Assembly (NCBI GenBank): GCA_032158295.1
Contig: CM063249.1
Location: 11,245,139-11,309,138, forward strand
Direction of reading: 5' to 3'
DNA from: Pycnopodia helianthoides
Taxonomy: Eukaryota; Echinodermata; Asteroidea; Forcipulatida; Asteriidae
DNA: 64,000 nt
The position numbers were made by a program, and so were the translations under genes. Positions 13,101 through 22,000 of the stretch are shown in pieces (position 1 is the first letter of the stretch; every line of letters starts with the position of its first letter). Under the pieces are notes generated by a model. The model ran no database searches, had not been told where the DNA came from, and worked only from the letters and a program-made list of their open reading frames with translations.

Positions 13101-14926
13101 ACTTCAAAAGTTATACCACCTACCAGGAATAGCTAGTGTTAATGGACTGTCCGTCACGGTAGCTGGTGACTCATCTCCATAGTTATCATGACCGCTTCTT
13201 TGGTTTGATGTTACACTGTCTGTTATTCTAACCCGCTTGGGTGTGAATGAAGGAATGAATCTTGGGCCCCGTCTGTCAATATTAAGTGGATGGAAAAAGA
13301 TTAACTTTAATTCCACACAAAAATACACAGTTTTATACTTTGGGGGCAGATTACAAATTTGTATTTGGTGTTAATGATGAAATATTACAGTCTATGAAAT
13401 GCAACAAATTATGAAAGCCAAAGTTAGTGTTACACAAATCATTTTAAGACCAGTGATTGATATGAAAGCAAGTTAGAGTCAGATTACAACAGAAATACTT
13501 GTGACTAGTTCTGATTTATTTTGTAACGATGATTCTTTCAGATAGAGGTAGATAAGAAGTGTGAGAGGAAAAAGTAACCTGGTTGGCTGAGAGCTTGGAA
13601 TCACATCCTCCACTTGAGATAGAAGTTGTTGATGCCCTACACTTCTTTGGCTGTCGTTGTACTCATCATTGAAGATTTCAGACCTTGATGGAATGGGATC
13701 ATCGTCTTCAAACAGACTTTGTGATCCAAAGATACTGTCCTCATCCAAAGTTTCTCTGTTGGACTGGTGTTTTCGTTTCAAAATACTCCTGGGTGCTATT
13801 GGAACTGGAGTACATGTATACATAATTTAAGTTGAGTGTAAACCACCACTGGTATGATGAGATTTGAATTAAAATCAAACACATTGTTGACTTTAAAAAA
13901 AGGAATAACCTGTTACTGACATTGACAAATATCTCTGCAAAGCCATGTTTTTCTGGATTCTTGTATGCATTAAAATGACAATAACTATCAGACTGATTTT
14001 CTTAACTGCATGTCTCATGACCGTCTTTTTTGTCTGTTTGATCCAAAAGTATCAAACAGTAATGTCTGTGAAAGTGTTGAGTATTACACAAGCTTGTACA
14101 ACATAAATATTTGTTAAAATATTATTTAATATAGGCTATACCACTATGCTCAGCTTATCAGCTGGGTGAAAACACCCATCTTTCTAAAGTAAATGTTGCT
14201 AATTTGAAAAGATTTAGTACCTTTGAAATTACTCTGTCTGAAGAGTTGAGACGCAGATATTTCTTCTTCGTCATCATCATCTTGAAATGATTGTGAGCCG
14301 AAGATGTCTTGCAGTGAAGATGGAGGAACAGGCACTGACTTAGCTGGCTTTATGAATGGATGACTGTTGGGAAAAAAATCAAGTTGAGAGATGAATAATT
14401 GCCTATTTTTTTCTGTGTCTGCACAAATTTGTAAGAACAGCAGATTTCAAGTTTTTCCAAAATCTCCAAGGAGCTTTACTATATATTTTCTACCAGTTTT
14501 CAGATTTATATAAAATAGGTTTATACTTTTAAAGGAAAGACATGAACAAGGCTCTATTAAATTTGGGCCAGGTTTTCTTGTTTTGGTCAGGAGGGTACAG
14601 ACCTAATTATTATTTGGGACTTAGTCACAAAAATGTAAAGTCAAGTATTAGTTACTATGTTATATATTGCTGCTTGCAGCAATTCGCATGCTCCCACAAA
14701 TAAAATGAAAAAAATGCTCTCAACTAAGCAGCCTAAAATAACATCTTGAAAATTAGCAAATATCATTATTTTGCCCAGGTAAAGAAAATGTAGGTCATTG
14801 TAATTAGTTCCAGAGAAATTATAATAAGCTTTGTTTTTTGTGCTTTTTTAGGGAGTGGGGGTGTCAATATAATGATTGGAAAACTTACACTGTTGCTTGT
14901 TTGCTGCGGCCAATATTGTTGAACAT
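1137..14926 (-). CDS. HFM1: HFM1/MER3-type meiotic DNA helicase, 24 exons, C-terminus outside the window
   Basis: Ski2-like superfamily 2 helicase; family members promote crossover formation in meiosis by unwinding recombination intermediates in the nucleus. Exons in coding order: 14889-14926, 14221-14363, 13579-13804, 13124-13272, 12435-12497, 11501-11568, 10957-11089, 10173-10324, 9741-9821, 9161-9334, 8368-8414, 7736-7889, 7135-7267, 6776-6887, 5954-6147, 5541-5587, 4812-4993, 4254-4322, 3694-3785, 3125-3279, 2682-2779, 1933-2147, 1459-1542, about 1137-1238. All junctions join in phase. Visible motifs: Walker A APTGSGKT (residues about 241-248), DEVH (about 350-353, split by an intron), SATIPN (about 401-406), FCATRKG, TSTLAMGVNLPAH and QMIGRAGRPQ (about 597-606). 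The Sec63-like part begins around LIEHLNAEIVLHT and runs to ILNRHPPFG. The acidic N-terminus (DDDDEEE, repeated FGSQS) is typical of the family. The first exon (MFNNIGRSKQATV) is chosen because its GTAAGT donor is in phase with the next exon; it is the least certain. A TGA sits one codon before the end of exon 1933-2147. Confidence 0.93.
2233..2292 (-). repeat. SINE 3' fragment with (ATT)n tail
   Basis: AATAATAATAATAA next to CAGTCCTTATACAGTGCTTTT is the same tail and body start as in the SINE at 54845-55272. Confidence 0.5.
2498..2577. repeat. Short perfect-arm palindrome
   Basis: ACTCACTGGTCCTTTTC and GAAAGGGACCAGTGAGT form a hairpin in an HFM1 intron, with a spacer of about 30 bases. Confidence 0.5.
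3582..3652 (+). repeat. tRNA-Asn(GUU)-like SINE head
   Basis: TAGCTCAGTTGGTAGAGCG (A box), anticodon loop ATGTTAA and a diverged B box AGAATTAAGTCCCGC. The acceptor stem and T-arm are not intact, so this is a SINE relic rather than a tRNA gene. Same family at 9401-9470 and 56414-56482. Confidence 0.55.
5126..5505. mobile_element. Foldback MITE, family B, in an HFM1 intron
   Basis: Ends TTAAAGGAACATTACAGAAT and the complement ATTCTGTAATGTTTTTTTAA. Interior in reverse orientation relative to the RAD54B-intron copies at 40501-40894 and 46475-46831. Confidence 0.7.
6288..6452. mobile_element. Foldback MITE, family L, in an HFM1 intron
   Basis: Bounded by CAGGCCTGGAATT and AATTCCAGGCCTG; interior with GCCTCTGTTGCCCTTGTCTT. 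A second copy lies at 60873-61037 in a KIF22 intron and a partial copy near 55905-55995. Confidence 0.65.
7927..7985 (+). repeat. (TTGGG)n microsatellite
   Basis: About ten TTGGG or GGGTT pentamers in an HFM1 intron, followed by degenerate GGGTTAGGGTTGGG. It is G-rich on the non-transcribed plus strand of HFM1. Confidence 0.9.
8787..8920. mobile_element. Small foldback MITE, family K
   Basis: Ends GGGCTCGATTTCACAAAGC and, complementary, TTTTTGAAATTGAGCC, with inner ATTAAGAGTCATCTTAAG. Related to the element at 36949-37117. Confidence 0.5.
9401..9470 (-). repeat. tRNA-Asn-like SINE head
   Basis: Complement of TAGCTCAGTTGGTAGAGCGC with loop ATGTTAA and AAGTCCTGCTC; the same family as 3582-3652 but inserted in the opposite direction in another HFM1 intron. 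Confidence 0.5.
10418..10560. repeat. Repeat fragment with 'CTCCTGAAGACGATCAGAGC'
   Basis: The string and the following GAGTTGTTAGACCA, TTCTTTTCAGAACCA recur at 53505-53590 and in part at 34776-35110 (GTCGAAACGTTGAG, TTCTTTTCAGAAC). A dispersed repeat of unknown class. Confidence 0.45.
12728..13010. mobile_element. 'GGGCCCAATTTCAT' foldback MITE, family A
   Basis: Starts GGGCCCAATTTCATGGCGC and ends GCTCTATGAAATTGGGCCC. Interior with repeated GGTAAGCA/TGCTTACG. Other members: 16635-16804 (partial), 37777-37961, 39772-39962, 46920-47112, 62826-62982 (partial). Confidence 0.8.
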
Positions 14927-15114
14927 AGTTATTTCTTCACTCTGTCTGATGATAGTACGGGTGTTAATCAGATCACTAGTTTTAAAGGTAGAACCTTATT
15001 TGGGTAAAAAACAGGTTGAACGTTTCTAGATTTACACAATCTTCATTAATGAAAAACACACTCTGGCACAATTAAGGATAGCAGTTGTAGAAGACAAGAA
15101 GCACTTTCATAGTT

Positions 15115-15273
15115 ATATGCGCCATCTTGTTCAAAGGGCAGATTTATTCACTTCAAAAGGCTAAAACTTCCAAGCACCTTTCAGACGCCTGCGTGAAATT
15201 TGAGCTTCAAGTCGCAGGCAGTATTATGTGTTCGAAGCAAACAGATCTGTCCCTTGAACAAGATGGCACATAC
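15115..15273. mobile_element. Foldback MITE, family J
   Basis: Arms ATGCGCCATCTTGTTCAAAG and the complement CTTGAACAAGATGGCACAT about 120 bp apart. Confidence 0.65.
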
Positions 15274-15390
15274 TACCGTGAGGGTGCTTATTGCTGATTA
15301 GTAGTAGAAACACATTATTAAGTAGAAACACATGATGTGGATACCCAAATAACCAAGCCTCAAACCCAGGTTGGGGAGCCTGAACAGGAA

Positions 15391-15482
15391 TTGAGTTGTA
15401 GAGTGGTCTAGTGTATATGAACCGGACTCAAGTTCTGGTGTTGTCAATTGTCATGAGTATGGGTTCAATTCCTCATGTACCC
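15391..15482 (+). repeat. tRNA-Leu-like SINE head
   Basis: AGTGGTCTAGTGTATATGA, ACTCAAGTTCTGGTG (CAA anticodon position) and B box GGGTTCAATTCCTC. A diverged relative of the head at 55183-55270. Confidence 0.45.
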
Positions 15483-15923
15483 TGTCCTTGTTAAATACTT
15501 GACCATACCCATAAAGTTGATTGCTTTGACCTTTGGATGGGACGTTATGATGTTGGTCCTATGTGTTGAGTTATGCACGTAAAAGAGCTCAGTATGTAGC
15601 CATGGTAGCAGTGCATGTATGTAGTATGTAGCCATGGTAGCACTTATTGTATAAAGACATGTAAGATAAGGGGCTCACCCCGGTGTTTCTGGCATGGTTG
15701 GCTGCAGAGTGGGGGAAGCCCCACTTGGAACCCTTTCCCCCTCTTTCCCTCAAAATATGAGGTAGAATTTCGAGAAAATGCACAATAATGACAAAATGAA
15801 TTGTTCGATCATGTCGATACATCAATCAAAACCAAAAGAAAGGCCCCAAATTATGTTTTTTTTCTTTTGCCCCCACTTGCCCATCTCAAAATCAGTAAAT
15901 GAAAATGTCTAATATTTAGTAAT

Positions 15924-16312
15924 TAAAGACACTGGACACTATTGGTAATTGTCAAAGACCAGTCTTCTCACTTGGTGTATCTCAACATATGGATAAAATA
16001 ACAAACCTGTAAAAACTTGAGCTCAATTGGTCGTCGAAGTTACGAGATAACTATGAAAGAAAAAACACCCTTGTCACACGAAGTTGTGTGCTTTCAGATG
16101 GTTGATTTCGAGGCCTCAAATTCTAATTCTGAGGTCTCGAAATCAAATTCGTGGAGAATTTCTTTCTCGAAAACTATGTCACTTCAGAGGGAGCCGTTTC
16201 TCACAATGTTTTATACTGTCAACCTCTCCCCATTACTCGTTACCAAGTAGGCCTAAGGTTTTATGCTAATAATTATTTTGAGTAATTACCAATAGTGTGC
16301 ACTGCCTTTTAA
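15924..16312. mobile_element. 'ACACTATTGGTAATT' foldback MITE, family C
   Basis: Starts AAAGACACTGGACACTATTG and ends AATTACCAATAGTGTGCACT. The interior includes CGAGGCCTCAAATTCTAATT and its inverse TCTGAGGTCTCGAAATC. Partial relatives at 51291-51480, 63208-63470 and 63682 to the window end. Confidence 0.7.
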
Positions 16313-16634
16313 GCCACTGAATTTAGGTCAGAATATTGTTTCTGGTGGTAGGCCTATGGTCAGTTTAGGGTCACCAAAATGCACCCCAACCCAGCCACTC
16401 CACTTCGCTCAGAGTGTCACACAAAATGGACACAAAGTTGATTGAAGACAAAGTGTATTTATTTTAGAATGTAGCCCTTTAGTAGTAGTCACTGTAGGAC
16501 ATCATCATCCGTTGCATTGCACTGCGATGTATGCAACGGAGAAGTCCAACCTGGGCTATATATAGACCCTTCTAAATGCTTATTAAACTAACACATGTTG
16601 TTAAATCTTAGAATGTTAAATGTTGTTAGAATGT

Positions 16635-16804
16635 TACCGACCAAATTTCCATGTGTTGCATATTGCTTGTTACTGGTATTCAGCTGTTGTTTGCTTATCC
16701 TGAAAATCACGTGGAAATTTGGTTGGTTATCCTGTTTTTTTCAATGAAGAAATTTCATGCTAAGCAAATTGTTGTGCTTAGCAGCTCTATGAAATTGGGC
16801 CCTG
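16635..16804. mobile_element. Family A foldback, right part only
   Basis: Ends with AGCAGCTCTATGAAATTGGGCCC; the matching left end is missing or too diverged to see. Confidence 0.5.
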
Positions 16805-17040
16805 GCAGCTAGCCCCTGGCCTGGGCTAACGTACACTGACTACAGTCTGACAGTCATGACAGTTCAGACAATGTAAAATCATATTTAAAATTTAAGCATG
16901 TTATTGTTATATCCAGTTTAATGTTTCCTACCTTATTCAACTTGCACTAGGTTGTACTTGTACGTAGTTGTAGTAATTTTTTTTTACCATTCGTCTTATT
17001 TAGTTTAATAACTAAGTAAGGTTTTACTTCAGCAGACGAC

Positions 17041-17160
17041 AGCAGAGTGAGTGTTGCTTACATTTTCCGGGCCCGTGGGTGTATGACGTAATTGGATGGA
17101 AGTTAGCAACAGCTGACCAATAATATGTCTTCTTTCATTGTTCAGAAATACTGTCCAATC
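17041..17160 (-). promoter_or_regulatory. Candidate HFM1 promoter (RFX half-site, CRE, two CCAAT boxes)
   Basis: Upstream of HFM1 on its strand lies a compact cluster: a CRE-like TGACGTAA (17084-17091), an X-box-like GTTAGCAAC (17102-17110), and CCAAT boxes at 17117-17121 and 17155-17159. RFX and CREB/CREM sites with CCAAT boxes are known from germline and meiotic promoters in animals. It is 2.1 kb from the predicted first coding exon, so a non-coding first exon would be needed, and none was identified. The large foldback element starts about 310 bp further upstream. Confidence 0.3.
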
Positions 17161-17470
17161 AGGCGATGCGACATACGTTGATAAAAAAAACGCTGCAAAA
17201 ACTGCAAACTAAATAACTAGTAAGAGTAGGCCTAACAAAAGGAAAACGTTTGAAATGAAATAGGACATTTTTCAAATTCGTTACTAATTTTTACTATTAT
17301 TTTTTTAAGTGACTTTTGAAACTGAAATGATTTTCGTGGCAGAAACGCCTCGGCAACTCACAAACTAGTCTGGTTTCGGGCCAATCTGCTGTGCGCTGGC
17401 AATACGCAGGAGTACACACTCTTTTGTGACTGATCACTAGACAAGCTCCAGCGGGAAGAACAAAATGTCA

Positions 17471-17825
17471 ACCGAGCTGAAGCTAGCACAGTATTGGGCC
17501 CAAAAATAGCAAGCCGCATATTCGCGGAACAGCCAGCCGCGTATTCACGAAAATAAAGCACATGCAGTACAGGGAGGTGACAAAATGGCTCATTTTCTGT
17601 CGGCGAAACCGTGATTTTATCCGAACGAATACTGAAACATTAGCCATAACTAACATATTTTCATTAAATAATATTGAAAAGTTATAGCTATAAAGTATTG
17701 GAAAGTAATATACAAAGAAAAAAGTAACTAAATAACAAAAAGCGGCAAACACGGAGACAATGTGCGTGCATTATGTCATAATATTTTTACGCTGTTTAAA
17801 TACTGAAACATATTTTGTACAAGAG
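17471..17825. repeat. Outer inverted arm, left
   Basis: About 350 bp matching the complement of 27031-27382, including GTTATGGCTAATATTTCAG on the opposite strand, ATCCGAACGAATACTGAAAC and AACACGGAGACAATGT. The match stops just left of 17471, which marks the boundary. The arms differ by small indels: the right arm carries the motif CGCGAATACGCGGCTGGCT twice. Confidence 0.75.
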
Positions 17826-18400
17826 TTTGTACCCTTCGTTATGAGTAAAAGTGGAAGTTTTCGTCCAGAATCTTGAAGACTGATCAATGGGTATATCAAA
17901 TTTTTGAGCTGGCTAATTTGGTCCACTAATTAGTAGTCAATTAACCACAGTTATACAGACGCCTATTCCATCGAAAACACGCACAATTGCATTTGCGGTA
18001 AAGTCAACTACCTAATGTAAAACATTTGTACCCTTCATTATGAATAAAAGTGGAATTTTTAGTCCAGAATCTTGAAGACTGATACACTGGGCATACCAAA
18101 TTTTTGAGCTGGCTAATTTGGTCCACTAATTAGTGGTTAATTAACCACAGTCATAAAACACGCACAGTTGCATACGCGGTTGAGTCAACTTGTAAAGAAT
18201 TTGTACCCTTCATTATTAATCTTTTTGTGATTTTTAGCCCGGAATCCTGAAGACTATTATACTGGGCATACCAAATTTTTGAGCTAGTTAATTTGGTCCA
18301 CTAATTAGTGGTTAATTTATCCAAATTATATATAGACGCCATTTTCTCCTATAATACTCACAATTGCCTATGCGGCTGAGTAAACTAGCTATTTAAATTA
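17826..18400. repeat. Subterminal tandem modules, left (3 copies)
   Basis: Three direct repeats start at TTTGTACCCTT near 17826, 18025 and 18200. Each holds GTCCAGAATCTTGAAGACTG, AAATTTTTGAGCTGGCTAAT, the palindrome CCACTAATTAGTGG (or a one-base variant), TTAATTAACCACAGT, and a close such as GCGGTAAAGTCAACT. The second copy is about 25 bp shorter. Confidence 0.8.
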
Positions 18401-19097
18401 CAATTACAATTTGCCGTGAATAAAAATGTTATTACTCCCTTTTATTCCCCCCAATCAAAATTACGAAAAGGTTAGTGTTCAACTTAGAACAACGCATACA
18501 AATAAGATTAACTTTTAAATCTCATGAATTTTATTTAATTTCTGGACAGTTTAATAAGCATCAAAATAAATAGTTGTATATTTATTTCAAATTTTGTCTT
18601 AATGTAACAGTTAAAAGAAAACACATCCGGGTTCTTTATAAATTATTCACTTAATTCACCCACTATATACCGGTTAGCGTCGGAGGGTCACTCTCACCTC
18701 TGACGTCGAAAGACTGACAACATAACTTTCCCCGTCTTTGATAGAGGAATGATCTTCCTATTTTCGTTTATTTCCCCCTGGATTTCACCTTAATTACATT
18801 TTGTATAAATTATTTCTTGTAAACACTAGACTATCATAGCAGGTGTTGTTAATAAGCCCCAAAATGCCCATTTTGATGATTTTATTACTTGCTTCCACAA
18901 AATAATCCATTGTATAATCAACGAAAACAAGTCTTGCTTAATTTCTGGTGATTTTAAAAACAACCTTATCTACTGTAATCATCACAGCCAGCAACAGGAT
19001 GTTTTGGATCAGAAATATAATCCTCGTCTTGCATACTCATTAATAAACCTACCAGGATCAAACAATCATCTTCCACTCTCATTGACACATTTTCCCC
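18401..19097. other. Unique AT-rich spacer inside the foldback element
   Basis: About 700 bp of single-copy, AT-rich sequence between the left modules and the 61-bp array. No convincing coding region, tRNA or further tandem repeat was seen. Confidence 0.5.
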
Positions 19098-22000
19098 ACC
19101 GGGGAAAACCTTCACCCGGGCCCCAGGGCCCGGAGAAAGTTTTTACCCGGCCCGAGGCACCGGGGAAAACCTTCACCCGGGCCCCAGGGCCCGGAGAAAG
19201 TTTTTACCCGGCCCGAGGCACCGGGGAAAACCTTCACCCGGGCCCCAGGGCCCGGAGAAAGTTTTTACCCGGCCCGAGGCACCGGGGAAAACCTTCACCC
19301 GGGCCCCAGGGCCCGGAGAAAGTTTTTACCCGGCCCGAGGCACCGGGGAAAACCTTCACCCGGGCCCCAGGGCCCGGAGAAAGTTTTTACCCGGCCCGAG
19401 GCACCGGGGAAAACCTTCACCCGGGCCCCAGGGCCCGGAGAAAGTTTTTACCCGGCCCGAGGCACCGGGGAAAACCTTCACCCGGGCCCCAGGGCCCGGA
19501 GAAAGTTTTTACCCGGCCCGAGGCACCGGGGAAAACCTTCACCCGGGCCCCAGGGCCCGGAGAAAGTTTTTACCCGGCCCGAGGCACCGGGGAAAACCTT
19601 CACCCGGGCCCCAGGGCCCGGAGAAAGTTTTACCCGGCCCGAGGCACCGGGGAAAACCTTCACCCGGGCCCCAGGGCCCGGAGAAAGTTTTTACCCGGCC
19701 CGAGGCACCGGGGAAAACCTTCACCCGGGCCCCAGGGCCCGGAGAAAGTTTTTACCCGGCCCGAGGCACCGGGGAAAACCTTCACCCGGGCCCCAGGGCC
19801 CGGAGAAAGTTTTTACCCGGCCCGAGGCACCGGGGAAAACCTTCACCCGGGCCCCAGGGCCCGGAGAAAGTTTTTACCCGGCCCGAGGCACCGGGGAAAA
19901 CCTTCACCCGGGCCCCAGGGCCCGGAGAAAGTTTTTACCCGGGCCCGAGGCACCGGGGAAAACCTTCACCCGGGCCCCAGGGCCCGGAGAAAGTTTTTAC
20001 CCGGCCCGAGGCACCGGGGAAAACCTTCACCCGGGCCCCAGGGCCCGGAGAAAGTTTTTACCCGGCCCGAGGCACCGGGGAAAACCTTCACCCGGGCCCC
20101 AGGGCCCGGAGAAAGTTTTTACCCGGCCCGAGGCACCGGGGAAAACCTTCACCCGGGCCCCAGGGCCCGGAGAAAGTTTTTACCCGGCCCGAGGCACCGG
20201 GGAAAACCTTCACCCGGGCCCCAGGGCCCGGAGAAAGTTTTTACCCGGCCCGAGGCACCGGGGAAAACCTTACACCCGGCCCCAGGGCCCGGAGAAAGTT
20301 TTTACCCGGCCCGAGGCACCGGGGAAAACCTTCACCCGGGCCCCAGGGCCCGGAGAAAGTTTTTACCCGGCCCGAGGCACCGGGGAAAACCTTCACCCGG
20401 GCCCCAGGGCCCGGAGAAAGTTTTTACCCGGCCCGAGGCACCGGGAAAACCTTCACCCGGGCCCCAGGGCCCGGAGAAAGTTTTTACCCGGCCCGAGGCA
20501 CCGGGGAAAACCTTCACCCGGGCCCCAGGGCCCGGAGAAAGTTTTTACCCGGCCCGAGGCACCGGGGAAAACCTTCACCCGGGCCCCAGGGCCCGGAGAA
20601 AGTTTTTACCCGGCCCGAGGCACCGGGGAAAACCTTCACCCGGGCCCCAGGGCCCGGAGAAAGTTTTTACCCGGCCCGAGGCACCGGGGAAAACCTTCAC
20701 CCGGGCCCCAGGGCCCGGAGAAAGTTTTTACCCGGCCCGAGGCACCGGGGAAAACCTTCACCCGGGCCCCAGGGCCCGGAGAAAGTTTTTACCCGGCCCG
20801 AGGCACCGGGGAAAACCTTCACCCGGCCCCAGGGCCCGAGAAAGTTTTTACCCGGCCCGAGGCACCGGGGAAAACCTTCACCCGGCCCCAGGGCCCGGAG
20901 AAAGTTTTTACCCGCCCGAGGCACCGGGAAAACCTTCACCCGGGCCCCAGGGCCCGAGAAAGTTTTACCGCCCGAGCACCGGGAAAACCTTCACCCGGGC
21001 CCAGGCCCGGAAAGTTTTTACCCGCCCGAGCACCGGGAAAACCTTCACCCGGGCCCAGGCCCGGAGAAAGTTTTTACCCGGCCCGAGCACCGGGAAAACC
21101 TTACCCGGCCCAGGCCGGAGAAAGTTTTACCGGCCCGAGCACCGGGAAAACCTTCACGGGCCCCAGGCCCGGAGAAGTTTTTACCCGGCCCGAGCACCGG
21201 GAAAACCTCACCCGGCCCAGGGCCCGAGAAAGTTTTTACCCGGCCCGAGGCACCGGGAAAACCTTCACCCGGCCCCAGGGCCCGGAGAAAGTTTTTACCC
21301 GCCCGAGCACCGGGAAAACCTTCCCCGCCCCAGGGCCCGGAGAAAGTTTTTACCCGCCCGAGGCCCGGGAAAACCTTCACCCGGCCCCAGGCCCGGAGAA
21401 AGTTTTACCCGGCCGAGGCACCGGGGAACCTTCACCCGGCCCCAGGGCCAGAAGTTTACCGCCCGAGGCACGGGAAAACCTTCACCCGGCCCAGGGCCCG
21501 AGAAAGTTTTACCCGCCGAGCACCGGGAAAACCTTACCGGCCCCAGGGCCCGGAGAAGTTTTTACCCGGCCCGAGGCACCGGGAAAACCTTCACCCGGGC
21601 CCCAGGCCCGGAGAAAGTTTTACCCGCCCGAGGCACCGGGGAAAACCTTCACCGGCCCCAGGGCCCGAGAAAGTTTTACCCGCCCGAGGCACCGGGAAAA
21701 CCTTCACCCGGGCCCAGGGCCCGGAGAAAGTTTTTACCCGCCGAGGCACCGGAAAACCTTCACCCGGGCCCCAGGGCCCGAGAAAGTTTTTACCGGCCCG
21801 AGGCACGGGGAAAACCTTACCCGGGCCCCAGGGCCCGGAGAATTTTTACCCGGCCCGAGGCACGGGGAAAATTTACCCGGGCCCCAGGGCCGGGAAAAGT
21901 TTACCCGGCCCCAGGCACCGGGGAAAACCTTTACCCGGGCCCGGGGAGAAGTTTTTACCCGGCCGCACCGGGGAAAACCTTTACCGGGCCCCGGGCCGGA

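Larger units (their letters stand above)
14927..17040. other. HFM1 5' flank, mostly repeats
   Basis: No gene recognised. It contains a foldback MITE at 15115-15273 (GCGCCATCTTGTTCAAAGGG against CCCTTGAACAAGATGGCAC), a tRNA-like SINE head at 15391-15482, a family C element at 15924-16312 and half of a family A element at 16635-16804. Confidence 0.6.
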
